Below the pieces are notes generated by a model. It searched no databases and was not told where the DNA came from. It worked only from the letters and a program-made list of their open reading frames with translations. A stretch of 64,000 nucleotides of DNA from Osedax fenrisi (Eukaryota > Annelida > Polychaeta > Sabellida > Siboglinidae). Location: positions 106,607,612 through 106,671,611 of the forward strand of contig OZ025239.1 of assembly GCA_964019155.1 (NCBI GenBank), in the 5' to 3' direction. How positions within the stretch are numbered: the first letter of the stretch is position 1; the number at the start of each line of letters is the position of its first letter. A program made the position numbers and the translations under genes. Shown piece by piece: positions 1 through 12,435 of the stretch.

Positions 1-236
1 CAGATATTAACACTGCATTGTTCATACTCTATTGATTTACATTTACGTAGTTAAATTAATGTAAGTAATCAATATATATATATATATATTAGAATCAGAT
101 ATATTGTAAAGACTAGATATTTTCTCACTCTACTTAATAACAACATTATAAGAATAACAAATAAAAATTCTAAAAGAAAATAAAATATTTATTTTTAAAT
201 GTCAATTTTTATATCAATAAAACTATATATCAATAA

Positions 237-276
<40 letters not shown>

Positions 277-641
277 TAGTATATTGATAATCATGCTGAA
301 TAAATAAAATAGTATATATTTTAACATTGTTATCAAGGAGAATTAATCATTTTGAGTTAAATTAGATATAAAATATAATAAATATTAACATTATAAATAA
401 AAGATATATAAATTTATATTAAAAGGAGAAAAATATATAACATAAATAAAATAAATGCAAACACAATATATGTTCTTATTTTGGGTAAAACTATTTTTTT
501 AGATAAAGGCTGAACAATATTTTGTAAAAAAATATTGTAAAATAAGAGGCAAAGATTTAGTCATGTATCTATTTGTATGTTAATTTTATAATATCTTGAC
601 AATTAAATCTCTTAAAATTTCAAGATATTATAATATATATA

Positions 642-703
<62 letters not shown>

Positions 704-927
704 TATTACTCATATAATATAAATGCCAGTATTAACTATAAGCTATAGTAGTAATTATAATAAATTAAAAGTATGTATATTTTATAAATATATTTATAGA
801 TACATACATATATGTATACACACATATATGTATGAATGAATAATTTGCTATGCTATTATTATACATACGAGTATTCAAATTCATTAATTTTGTAATTTAC
901 TAGATTACTAATATTACAGGAGATTTA
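1..927. other. AT-rich flank downstream of the Ly6/EGF gene
   Basis: No coding exon was recognised. The stretch is dominated by A/T, including (TA)n runs near 240-270 and 647-700. It lies just 3' of the stop codon of the minus-strand gene and may contain its 3' UTR. No canonical AATAAA signal in the gene's sense was identified with certainty. Confidence 0.5.
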
Positions 928-1235
928 CTAACTTTCTTCGCATGTTCTTCCTCTATATGAAACTCTGCAATCACACTTGAAGGATCCACCCTTGATTCTA
1001 CAACGTCCGTTATTCTTACAAGGAGATGGTTTACACAATACTGCGTAGTAGTAGGTATTCGTTATATACGTGCATGGCTCGATTGCCACAGCATACTAAC
1101 TAAGTTTATTACAATAGATTCCTTTATATTTCAAGCTGCAATCGCATCTATATCCTATCTCACGACTATCATCGATAACACATTTTGCTCCATTCCTGCA
1201 CTTATTAATCGCGCATTTATCTTCGGAAACCGGAA
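928..1235 (-). CDS. Exons 6-7: two EGF-like domains and stop codon
   Basis: Exon 1235-1101 encodes an EGF-like domain (CAINKCRNGAKC ... YRCDC ... YCNKL). Exon 1040-928 encodes a second (CKPSPCKNNGRC ... FKCDC ... RTCEES) and ends in TAG at 930-928. Unspliced, an in-frame TAG would separate the two domains. A 60 nt intron (1100-1041, GTTAGT to GCAG) removes it and keeps frame. Confidence 0.7.
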
Positions 1236-1530
1236 CTAGGATGGAATATAATTATGATTAGAATACGGTTCCTTCATAGCTAAGTTATCCTATTATGGGC
1301 TTTTGAATAGTATTTCGACCAACCTATGTTCACCTTATTAACTCTAACATTACACAGAGCTTCGTTGCAACAATAGTAGCAAGCCGGTGCTAAACTATCT
1401 TTACAGGATCCCGTGGCGTTAAGCGCTTGGCAATCAATATCGGATATGCAACGTTTTGCCACTGTCCTCACAGCATTCTCAAAAGTTCCGTAGTGGACCT
1501 CGGTTAAACAAACCTATTATAATAGTGTAC

Positions 1531-1565
<35 letters not shown>

Positions 1566-3801
1566 GTATAATTTATATATAGCGTGCATGTAAAACATCG
1601 ATATAATTAATTGTTGAATTACTACGATGATAATATATTAGAAATGCTGAAAATTATAAATTTTAAATATTAATGTACCAACATAAATATTATTATAATC
1701 GTATATTTATTTTATTAATTTAATTATCACATTTTTTTAATTATAAATATAATCTGTAAATATTTTGATTATATATGACTAACCTCATCTTTTGCACATA
1801 CTTGAACAGGATAAGACTCCCAGTTACATTGAGGGGCTCGAAAGTGGACTGATAATTTATCAATAGGTGCAACTTGGGTATCGCAGTGATAACAAGACAT
1901 AGGGGTAGGTTCTGACGTAGGTTTTGAATAAAAAGTTATGAGTAGTATATATCAAGTAGTTACATAATGATAGTATGCGTATGATAAGTAGTTATATAAT
2001 AGTAGTATATGTTTACAAAATGGTTATGTAATATTGTAATGATATTAAATTTTATTAAGGTATGAAACTCATATTTTACTTTTAAAATTATATATGATAG
2101 TAATTTTATAAATACCAGTATTTACTTATATATATATATATATTTATATTTACCAGTACGAGGGCAGCATATATAAGCAGTATATTTAATTGTTCCATTT
2201 GCCATTATAAAGCATTCAAAATAATCATACGATCCAACTGAATGAGGCACTTCATCAAGGTTCAAAGCGAATTTGCATTGGTTCCTAGTTGATTAAGATA
2301 TAATAGATATATATATATATATATATATGTAATAAAGTGAAATTTCATATAAACTTTACTAAAGATAAATACCTGTATTACAAAAATAATCATAATAATA
2401 ATAATAGTATCTACCCGGTGAGACGCAAAACAAATAGTGTGTCGATTTCACCGAACGGCGTTCGTTTTATAGGAAAATAACGAAACCAAATCAACAGACG
2501 ATGAAACAAATATAAAATTAAAAAATTAATAATATAATTTACAGACGATGAAACATTTAAATACAAAATAGAAATATTCACATAGCTATGCATTGCAATA
2601 AATCGAGCTTGAAGCCTAAAATATTTGCGTATGCAAATATATTGATTATAGTATGGAATAACGAGCGTATTGAAATGAATTAAATTCAATTAACAGATTT
2701 AACAATATAAAATATATACACTTAAAATATTTAAATATGAAGGATTACTTTACGTTTATCAATAAATACTTGTTATTATTACAGTTGGGATATATATATA
2801 TATATATATATATTTATTTATTTTGTTTACTAAAAGTATGATAACTTATAAAATAAATAAGATAATTACTACAATTGTTTTTGAATTATCAATTACCAAT
2901 TATCTATTGTAAATTACCAATTATCTCAATTATCTATTATCTATTATAATTACCAATTATACCTTCAGACCGTTATATATATTAAATAATATTATTATAT
3001 GAAACTTATAAGATGATGATAATGAGACCTACAAAATATTAATTTTAAAATAATTAAAAATAACAATAATTCCAGTAATTTCCATTAATTCCAATAAATA
3101 AGTTTATTTGTAAGGTTTTACTTGTTATATATGAAGAGATGTTTATTATAATTAAGTTCTGAAAGTTTCATATAAATTTATAACAATATTTCCAGTAATA
3201 TTCAGTTAATCCAGTAACGAAGTTTTACTTTTAGTTCCTACTTATTATATTTGAAGAGATATATATATATTAGGATTAATTATGATAATTTCATATAAAT
3301 GTTTCAAGTATATTACAAGTTATTAAACCTCAAAGATTTAACATTAAGTTTAAATTAAATAGCAGTAATATCAGTTTTAAACAAATTCTAAATTTAAATA
3401 GAAATGCAATAAAATAGTAATACTCAATTAGAAATAGCAATTATAAATACTTGTGTTGGCTATATACTTTGTAGCGACATCTATATTTTGTATATTTTTA
3501 ATAAATCAAAAATGTAATCATATTTATTATATTATTTAGTCAATATTTTACTATACGTTTAATTTTATTTTCAAACTGGTGTATGTATAAATGCTTATTT
3601 ATGACACTATAGATACTTGTATGCATCGAGCCATATAACTTTTTCAAGATAATAACTGACCATTATTTTTTAAAAGTAATATAATATCACTTCGAAATTT
3701 TATTTTAAGAACTATTTTATTTTTCTGTACAGCGATTGAACTAACATTTTGCTGTGTATCTGATACCTGAGACAACATGCAAACTTATGACATACAGGCA
3801 G

Positions 3802-3835
<34 letters not shown>

Positions 3836-4310
3836 GTAATAATAATATAATAATGTATGTATAACTATGGTAAATGAAGAAACAATATACTTATATTGTC
3901 ATTAACATGTTACACGTTCCTAAAAAACAATTATGAATAGAAAGGTATAGTAAAAGTAAAATTAAACTAAATATGATATAAATTATAAAATATACAAAAT
4001 GATATAAATAATATAAATTAAATATAATTGAGGCTAACCTGTAATCGATGTTATATAAATCTTGAGGCTGAACTATACTTCCGCAAGAAGTTTTTTCATC
4101 GGTAAATATCCAGTTGGATTCCACCATAGTATACGTATCCCCACATTCAACTGTTATTCACATTACACATTAATATTATGCTTAAATAATAATAATAATT
4201 ATAATAATAATATTTTAATTGAGTTTAAAAGAATTACATTATTCATTAATGAGAAAACTAAACATTAATATGATTTATTATTATAAGTTCGTACATATTT
4301 TTATATATAT

Positions 4311-4369
<59 letters not shown>

Positions 4370-5034
4370 AATTCATTAATATATATATTAATATATGTCA
4401 ATATATAATATTAAAATGTTTATATTCACAATTATTATAATTAAAATTTAGTTTTCAAGAAAATAATTAATATATATAATTATTATATTCATTAGCAAGT
4501 ATAAATTATAAAGTATATAATAAATTATTATAAATATTATATATTTTATTATTTTATCTTGCATATTTAAATCTAAACGTAAATTACTATTAGTATATAC
4601 TTATGATAATATGTTATCTTATTTTAGTTATATTTTTAAGATTGTGTTAAAATAATAATTTGTGATACAATTTATAATATTAATATATTTAATGTATACA
4701 TTTATTATTGAATAAACTCAATACAACGTTTTCATTTTTACATGTGTGCAGTATTGTATTATTATTTATATTAGGTATTAATTAATATATTTAATTATAT
4801 TATTTATTAATGCAATTGATATAAATATTAAATATATTATATTTTAATAATAATTATAAATTAAATTGTATTTATTACACATTTGTATGATTACTTTTAC
4901 GTAAATAAATAGAAAATTAACTATATATTTAAATAAGATATATAATATAATATTATATAATAGATGGCGTACTAACATGCTTGAGATACTCCCGCTGTAA
5001 CCAGCAAGATTGCTATCAATTTAACTGTTATCAT
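928..5034 (-). CDS. Secreted Cys-rich protein: signal peptide, Ly6/uPAR-like domain and two EGF-like domains (7 exons)
   Basis: This is a gene model built by eye. The exons, in gene order on the minus strand, are 5034-4977, 4150-4039, 2284-2154, 1911-1784, 1513-1324, 1235-1101 and 1040-928. Every junction agrees in phase, and the chain runs from an ATG to a TAG with no stop. Exon 1 encodes a short basic-hydrophobic signal peptide (MITVKLIAILLVTAGVSQA). Exons 2-3 make a Cys-rich module of unknown family ending in YICCPRT. Exons 4-5 make a three-finger Ly6/uPAR-like domain that opens with SCYHCD and closes with CCNEALCN, the family's CCxxxxCN signature. Exons 6-7 each carry one EGF-like domain. 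No GPI-anchor or membrane segment follows, so a secreted adhesion or ligand-binding protein is inferred. Target and pathway are unknown. The exon 5 donor (GTTGGT) is the least certain boundary, and an extra exon in the 1.75 kb second intron cannot be excluded. Confidence 0.72.
1041..1100 (-). other. 60 nt micro-intron that removes an in-frame stop
   Basis: The donor GTTAGT lies directly at the TAG stop and the acceptor TACTACTACGCAG has a short pyrimidine-rich lead. Excision joins a one-base remainder to TA and continues the reading frame into the second EGF-like domain. The size is near the minimum for animal introns. Confidence 0.6.
1324..1911 (-). CDS. Exons 4-5: Ly6/uPAR (three-finger) domain
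   Basis: The exons are 1911-1784 and 1513-1324, joined in phase 0. The translated pair has the ordered cysteines of a Ly6/uPAR fold: SCYHCD near the start, QVCAKDEVC in the middle, RCISDIDC, then ACYYCCNEALCN at the end. The CCxxxxCN ending is the family's hallmark. The intron in the middle of the domain (1783-1514) contains a (TA)n tract. Ly6 proteins are usually GPI-anchored or secreted. Here the domain is followed by EGF modules rather than an anchor. Confidence 0.72.
4977..5034 (-). CDS. Exon 1: start codon and signal peptide
   Basis: The ATG at 5034-5032 opens a 19-codon hydrophobic leader ending SQA, followed by one base of a split codon and a GTTAGT donor. The length and the small residue at the end fit a eukaryotic signal peptide. 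The start is chosen because it is the only ATG giving a leader that splices in phase to exon 2. Confidence 0.65.
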
Positions 5035-5191
5035 TGGACTCGGTCGCGAAATAACTGTTATGTAATAGTTAGTTATTGCGTAAGTTTGTTAAAGCGTGTA
5101 ATCGTAATTAAAACAAATAAAGTATTCTTTATTGAAATAACTTATTTTTTCAAATAAGTGATACATTTTGTGAGTGTAATATATAAATACG

Positions 5192-5237
<46 letters not shown>

Positions 5238-6059
5238 ATACATATATAATATATACATATACATATACATTATATATTATATTATAAACTTATAATTCAT
5301 ATTCTAAACAATTTATATATTATTTCATCAGTATTATAAACATATTGTATGTGTTTTTAATAATATATATATATGATACAATATGTCATATACTATAGTA
5401 ATATATTATACTTTTAAACAAAATCACATTTCAAATGAGCTTTTTATATTTACATATAAGTTTAGTACTAACTTTAATTTACAAACCTAACTAAAGTTAA
5501 CACTTGAGTTATTCTGTTTTGATTTTCATAAGAAACGTACCCGTTATATAGTGTTGAGCCTGCATTATCAACCAATTGAATACGCTAAAAATATCACGTG
5601 TCTATAACTATTAATCGCATATATCTCGTAAAATCTCGTTTAACTAAATGTATGTTATAATAACTTCTAAATGATTCTATAGATAACATAAACTATATAT
5701 ATATATAGAAATTTAATATTTACAACTTAAGAGTGCAAACGTATTCACAGTTTTAAGAATTTAATAATTTGATATAGTAATCTATTTAATTTAAATATAT
5801 AAACTACAATTGTATATTTATATTATATATATACATATATATTATAATCACATACCTACTTTAATTTTAGTAATTAAAATAACATATGTATATTATGACT
5901 TATAAATTGTATTATTTATACACAAACGATATTCATAAAAATAAAAGTCAACATATACGCATGTACACGTAAACAAATATGGTAGTCTGGATACTATATT
6001 CTAGCTGTTATGGCATATCATTATTAAAATATTACTTTATGCATTAAGATGGATTCTAA
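5035..6059. other. AT-rich DNA upstream of the Ly6/EGF gene
   Basis: This holds the presumed promoter of the minus-strand gene and (TA)n tracts near 5194-5234. Apart from the weak exon candidate at 5474-5584, no coding sequence was recognised and no promoter motif can be assigned confidently. Confidence 0.4.
5474..5584 (-). CDS. Candidate isolated exon, SRCR-like start
   Basis: On the minus strand a TTTTTAG acceptor precedes an open segment beginning RIQLVDNAGSTLYNG. It either splices at a strong GTACGT donor (exon 5584-5541) or reads on to TAA at 5474. The opening resembles the first strand of scavenger-receptor Cys-rich domains, but no cysteine is present, so this is only a resemblance. 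It could be the last exon of an upstream gene, a decayed exon, or chance. Confidence 0.2.
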   Translation of the reverse strand, partial: RIQLVDNAGSTLYNGYVSYENQNRITQVLTLVRFVN

Positions 6060-6246
6060 CTACCAGTATTTCCGGAAATAATATCCGGAAATGTTTGCTA
6101 GAAAGTGATTTTCGGCATACATCTTAACTATATTTCCGGCAAGTTGCCGGAAAGTAAGGGGGTATATTACTACAATTGTAGTTAACTTGCTAGAAAATCA
6201 CTTTGTAGCAAACATTTCCGAACATTATTTCCGGAAATACTGGTAG
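6060..6246. mobile_element. Foldback (MITE-like) element
   Basis: The sequence begins CTACCAGTATTTCCGG and ends with its reverse complement. The inverted arms are about 54 bp (roughly 6060-6113 and 6193-6246) with few mismatches. A near-perfect palindrome, TTCCGGCAAGTTGCCGGAA, lies inside. There is no ORF. Long inverted arms with a short middle fit a non-autonomous foldback or MITE element. It is followed at 6247-6300 by short palindromes built on TGGGATATATCCCA and CCCACTGCCAGTGGG. Confidence 0.55.
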
Positions 6247-6426
6247 TGGGATATATCCCACTTATATCCCACTGCCAGTGGGCCACTGGGATATACCCAA
6301 ATTAGGGATTTGTATAAATATTATGACTGAACTTTAGTTCATGTTTTGTAATATTCTAAATAATAAGTCTAGTTTAAATTAAATTATCGTATACGACGCA
6401 TATGGCTTGTTATATTTGAATATAAA

Positions 6427-6612
6427 ACATTATGTAATACATTGAAATTATATAATTAATATACATTATGCAATACATAGACATTGTGTAATACATAGAT
6501 ATTATATAATACATAGATAAATAATTAATATACATTATGCAATACATAGACATTATGTAATACATAGATATTATATAATACATAGATATTTAGTAATACA
6601 TAAACATTATGA
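6427..6612. repeat. Minisatellite of about 20-24 bp units
   Basis: Imperfect tandem copies of a unit close to CATTATGTAATACATAGATA run head to tail, alternating with an ATTATATAATACATAGATA variant. There is no coding potential. Confidence 0.6.
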
Positions 6613-7091
6613 AAATGTCCAATATTATTTAATAAACTATATATATAATAATAATCTATTACACTTTATATTATTTTAATTATAAATAATTAACTATATA
6701 ATACGTATCGTTATTTTTAAATTATACAAAATATAATACATATAAATATATTATAATATATTAATCAAATTATATATATATATATATGTGTGTGTATAAA
6801 TATATGTATATGGGTATGTATACATAGTCTATATATATATATATACTATAGTCATTTATGTACTTACGATATATACAAAGTAATACATCAATACAATTGT
6901 ATATAGTGTGTGTACATCAATATATCAAACACTACCGAAAACTAAAGAACAATCTGAGCCTAATACATGTAGTATATTAATCAATACATATGTATTATAG
7001 TATATAATACAACTTATATCCACAATTATTATCGAAAGTAGAAGTTATTATAATGTATATTATAATGCGTTACATATACATGATAATATAC

Positions 7092-7131
<40 letters not shown>

Positions 7132-7232
7132 TTGTCTACTAATACTATATACACAATAATTAAGTATGGATAGTTTAGTAATAGAAAGTATATATTTATT
7201 TTCGTAAAGTTTACACATATATAAGTTTATAC

Positions 7233-8532
7233 AGTATATACTAGTGCTGTAAAATTTCAAATCTCAAATATCAAATCTCAAATCTTTTTTTTTCGGTTCG
7301 GTTCAAATCTTTAATTGTCGGGTATTTGGAAAGATTTGATGATCTCAAATCTTTATTTTAAATTTAGTTTCGGTTCGGGTATCATGTCGGGTAATTGTTC
7401 GTGTAACGATCGACTAACATAATTATGTAATAAGTTTTTTTCAACTATTTTAAAATATCCATTAAACTGTATAGATACTATTAATTCGATCATCAGTTAT
7501 GCCACCTATATGATAATATATTTACAATTGAATATTGTTATCAAGGACACCGTGTCCTTGATTTATTATCCATTAATAACAATATTTAAAAATGAATACG
7601 TATATTCTGCATATTCCTGAAGGAATATCATACCTACTCTTTACTAATATATACAAATTTTAATTTATAAACCGTTTAAAACTATATTTGTCTACAAGTA
7701 TATTTTGAATAACTATTTTACACTATGGTATATATATATTTATATATAGTCTAAATATAATATTTATATTTAGCCTTCTATATATATAAGCTTTGGTGTA
7801 TATAGTATATAGGATTCCTCTTACAACTTTACTAAATACTATATACTGATATATATGATTATTAGAATAGTAGCGTAAATAATTCAATAATTCAAGTAAT
7901 TAATAATTATTTATTGTTAATTATTCAATTATAATTTATTAATTAATAATTATTTATCAATTATTATTATTAATTAATAATAATTAATTATATATTATTT
8001 TAATAATTATTAAGTATTTTATTATAATTTATTAATTAATAATTATTTATAAATAAATTATTATTATTATTAATTAATAATAATTATAATTATTTATTAA
8101 TTATTATAATTATTTATTAATTATTATAATTATTTATTAATTATTATAATTATTTATTAATTATTATAATTATTTATTAATTATTATAATTATTTATTTA
8201 TTATTATAATTTTTTATTAATTATTATAATTAATAATTAATTTAATTAATAATAATTATTAATTAATTAATTTATTAATTAATTTATTAATTAATTTATT
8301 ATTATTAATAATAATTAATTAATTAATATCTCATTTTTGTCTTCGTTAACTTATTTTTAAATATTATTAAAAGATTTGAAGTTCTCGAGAACATCCCTAA
8401 ATATGAGAGATTTGAAGTTCTCGAGAACTTGATATTTTTTTAAAGATTTGAAGTTCTCGAGAACAACATTTTAAGATTTGAAGTTCTCGAGAACAACCAA
8501 GTATTTGAAATTTTACAGCACTAGTATATACT
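7233..8532. mobile_element. 1.3 kb terminal-inverted-repeat element without ORF
   Basis: The left end starts AGTATATACTAGTGCTGTAA and the right end is its reverse complement, giving about 30 bp of near-perfect terminal inverted repeats. The interior holds a degenerate CAAATCTC-rich left part, a long AT-only stretch with a 20 bp periodicity (about 8087-8220), and four copies of a GATTTGAAGTTCTCGAGAAC motif near the right end. There is no transposase, so it is likely a non-autonomous DNA element. Its right part is carried in the 12333-14352 duplication without the left terminus. Confidence 0.6.
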
Positions 8533-8613
8533 AATATAATTATTTTATTAAAAATAATAGATATAAAATTATAATATACGATCTTAATAATCTTAAAATA
8601 TGACTATTATAAA

Positions 8614-8663
<50 letters not shown>

Positions 8664-9114
8664 TATATATATGTATAATAGAATATATAACCATATAATC
8701 ATATTTATATTAATAAGGTATACTGTTCTTATCACCCTCCCCCCTCCCCGTCACATTAGATGCAGTTATATTATAATTAATATAATATTACATTAGTTAT
8801 GCAATGATTTAATAATATTTAAAAATATATTATGATATATCATTTTTGTATATAACATATGTCATATGTTATATCATATCATGTAATTACAGTTATCATA
8901 TTATTATCATATAAATTTATTATTAATAACAGTGTCATTTTTCTATACCATAATGTATGATGAAAATGTAATTTTAATGTATATAATATCCAAAATTATG
9001 TTAAATATACAACATATTATGTATTTTTTATTTATATTTGTAATATTTATTAAATGGGATTTCCAGTAATATTAACTTTAATATGTAGTTTACCCTCAAC
9101 ATATGTATAATGTA

Positions 9115-9157
<43 letters not shown>

Positions 9158-9710
9158 TTATAGTGTACATATTATGCAATTATAAACATCAATCAAGCCA
9201 TGACGAATGATCGTTATAACGGGGTATATGATTATAAATACGTGACAATGACGTGTTTAAAGATCAATTGACTAACATATATATATATATACGTACATAA
9301 CAGTGTGAATACATAAGTCGACGAGAAGCGATAAGTGCAGTGTTACATATTCGCATATATATATATATATATATTCTACACAAAATATCATTATAATATA
9401 TATACAGACAACGAATAACAAATGTATATATCTATAGGAAAATTATATCTAGATTTGGTTCATGTGAACGTGTTATACAGAATGCGAAAAGGAGAATATT
9501 GAGTTGGTTTGGCCATGTGTCTAGATATTACACATTGGCAAACATTCGTTTTGAATGTATAAGGAAAAGATGACGCCCTAAAAGGAACTGGATAGATGAT
9601 GTCTAAGAGTAAACCGGTATGTCTGCACGATCCTTACTTGATGAAACGAAATACCGTTATAGTTGGAAGAAATTGTGCGTCATATCATGACGTCATATCA
9701 TGTTCACCTA
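7708..9710 (+). repeat. Segment A, copy 1 (2.0 kb)
   Basis: Nearly the whole stretch recurs at 12333-14352 with small differences, mainly in (TA)n length. It contains the right part of the inverted-repeat element and ends with a LINE tail. The match starts at AATAACTATTTTACACTATG and stops at the last codon of the LINE tail. Confidence 0.8.
9478..9710 (+). pseudogene. LINE ORF2 C-terminal remnant (RTE-like)
   Basis: The plus-strand frame gives QNAKRRILSWFGHVSRYY, followed by RPKRNWIDDV and WKKL, and ends at a stop. These are characteristic of the C-terminal end of endonuclease/reverse-transcriptase LINEs that carry a WFGHV motif. Internal TGA and TAA codons show it is dead. No RT catalytic core is present locally, so this is a 5'-truncated copy. 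A second copy lies at 14119-14352. Confidence 0.6.
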
Positions 9711-11833
9711 AATGAAATAATTAATTACAAGTTGTAGTTAATTTTTGATTATATATAACAGAAATAAATAATCTATAATTATGTATATTATCCATAAATT
9801 AAATTAAAACGTGATATTAATATTATATATAACAAAATAATATAAAATCTAATATATAGTTTGTTGCTAATCAACACAATCTATTATTTAGTATACTATC
9901 CTAGATGAATTTTGAAAGTTGAGAAGAGAATTACTAGCTTATGTAAGTATATTATAATTTAATAAATGTAATAAAATATAACATTAAAATGTAAATTAAC
10001 ATGACATAATAAAATAAATTTATTTATGTATAAATTTATAGAAATTAAAGTTTTAATTTATTATAATAAAAAATGAAATTAAAATTTAAAATTGTATATA
10101 TTATTTATCAATCAAATACATGACATCATAATTATACCAGAAAAAGGATATAGATGAAGAAGAAGATTAGGAAGAGAAATAAGAAGATGCTGAGATATCA
10201 CTGAAATCTTAACGTTAGTAGCATACTTTTTAATAATTTATGTGTATATATAATGTGGGTACATGATCTAAAGCTTCGCAATTTGAATGCCGACAAAATT
10301 GTTATAATTATTCTAATTAGTGATTTTATGATAATGTAACTATACATAAATATATAATATATTATATATAGATATCTCAATCAAGAGAATATGTGTCGTA
10401 AATATTGTTTAAATTAAAATAACGTGTACTATTTGTATAAATTTAGTATTTATACTAATATTAAAAATTAGTATGGATATACAAGTATGATACACGATTA
10501 ATCGTATAATAATATATTATATTAAATATATAATATCATACTATAATACTATACATGTATGCCATTCATATATACATTTATACAATCATTATTTCAAATT
10601 TTTTAAATAGCGAAAATGTTGACCATAATATATCATATGTATTATTATTATTATTTTTAAATTTTATTTAAACACTTTTTAAACGGAAAATAAACGTTAA
10701 CAAAGGTGTGTACACATTCATAAAAAATATGTGATTAAATGGATTATATAAACGATGGAAAATAAATAAGGGTTAAATATATCATTCATAAGGTGAGAAA
10801 AGGTGAGTTTTTAATTCTCTCTTGAATTCAGTTCTTGATGTGGTGCACCGCAGAATATCGGGAAGTTCGTTATATGCCTTTACTCCATATTCGACGAATG
10901 ATCCAGTATTACTGTATGCTGGAACTTCTATAGCCTTTACTCGGAATATGTGACGAGAACGGAGACTCCTATGTTGATGAATTTGGATAGATAATGTATA
11001 ATAGTAATTGTATATATAACTTATTAATTACATTATTTTTAACTGTTAATATTTGGGAATTGTAAATGTTTCCAAAAAGTTTGAATGCCATGTGTTTGGT
11101 ACTTTGTAAATAAATCATGCCTTCAAAAATTAACATGTCAATGCATGCATATATGACACATTATAATTACTAATTAGTCTATAAATATAAACTGAATACA
11201 TTCATATACATTATGTAATTGAGTATAATACATACTGTATGTAGCATACACTATTCTAATGTGATATATCATAGAAAAAAATATATATATGTAAACAAGT
11301 ATTTCTAATTTTTATATTGTTTACATAAATGTTCAAATAATGATCGCAATGATAATTTCTATATATCTATAAGTAATATAATATTAATAATACAATATTA
11401 TACATCAATATTAGCAAATTTAAGTTATACTCTTTATTTATAAATGTTTACCCATGCTCAAAACCTTTCTGAAATAACTAGAAACAGTTTCAGATAAGCT
11501 TATCCACTTTTTAAAATTTATATAATTTCATATTAGGAACGATACCTTCCTCATGGATGGATAGAAGAAATGCCACAATATCAAGGGATTACTGTCGTGT
11601 CAAGCTGCTAAATAGGTCGCCTGTCGTATAAATATGTACCATGAGTTTCTAAAGAGGACGTCTTTCGTGTCGAGATCGTGCATGCAAAACCGACCCCTAA
11701 AAAGGGGTGTTAACGAAATCATACCTATAAGTAAATGTGTTTTCTGGATACCTATGCTGCATAATTGTTTTGTGTAAATTGTAAAACCATCTTTTAGATT
11801 ATACTCTTCCGTCTATTAAATACTCTTCTTTTT

Positions 11834-11874
<41 letters not shown>

Positions 11875-12317
11875 TTCCATATAATATTATAATTTTGTAT
11901 GTAAAATATGTAAAAATTAGAATATTTACAATAACTTAAAAAAATTTAATTTAATTCCATTGAACATACCATATTAAGTATATAAACCATATAAAATAAT
12001 AATTATATAGATAAATGTAAATATTATTCCACTAATTTTAGTAATTTATTTTTTTAAGAAATGATACGATTTTATAACAGGTATAACTTATTTAATATTT
12101 TATATAATATAATATTTTAAAGAGATTATCATTAAGTAATATAATTTCTATATCTTATTAAATATGATTGTTTTATAAAAGTTTACTTATTCAAAAGTAT
12201 TAAGTTTATTTTTATTAAAAAAAATACAACATTATTGTAATATCTATCATTGGATATTGAAATAAATTTAAAAATTATTAGATATTCTTAAACAGTATTT
12301 TATTATCTTTAAAATAA
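9710..12317 (-). repeat. Segment B, copy 1 (2.6 kb repeat with LINE remnant)
   Basis: The sequence from AAATGAAATAATTAATTACA through TATTATCTTTAAAATA is repeated almost base for base at 38040-40697. It sits exactly between the two A copies. Apart from the LINE C-terminus at 10800-10973 it has no coding potential. The ends show neither inverted repeats nor an obvious target duplication, so the mechanism (LINE-derived element or segmental duplication) is open. Confidence 0.75.
10800..10973 (-). pseudogene. LINE reverse transcriptase C-terminal remnant in segment B
   Basis: On the minus strand an open frame reads HRSLRSRHIFRVKAIEVPAY, then SFVEYGVKAYNELPDIL and FKRELKTHL. This is the usual ORF2 C-terminus of CR1/Jockey-like LINEs (basic start, then an N/W-x-LP motif, then an FK-x-LK-x-HL end). 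Only this tail survives. Confidence 0.6.
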
Positions 12318-12332
12318 TTTTTATAATAATAT

Positions 12333-12403
12333 AATAACTATTTTACACTATGGTATATATATATTTATATATAGTCTAAATATAATATTTATATTTAGCC
12401 TTC

Positions 12404-12435
<32 letters not shown>

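Noticed and set aside
2411..2689. 92-codon minus-strand ORF in the second intron of the Ly6/EGF gene
   Set aside because: Exons on either side join in phase without it. The translation is hydrophobic and AT-driven.
4219..4440. ORF encoding long Ile-Tyr repeats (also at 7060-7260, 23082-23294, 24968-25180, 30643-30864)
   Set aside because: These frames read through (TA)n microsatellites, which have no stop in two phases. They have no other protein character.
8087..8220. Regular 20 bp repeats considered as a CRISPR array
   Set aside because: The copies are contiguous without unique spacers, pure A/T, and lie in a eukaryotic transposable element.
10198..10380. 60-codon ORF conserved at 38528-38710
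   Set aside because: The conservation is explained by the whole 2.6 kb segment B being duplicated. Composition is hydrophobic and AT-driven, with no motif.
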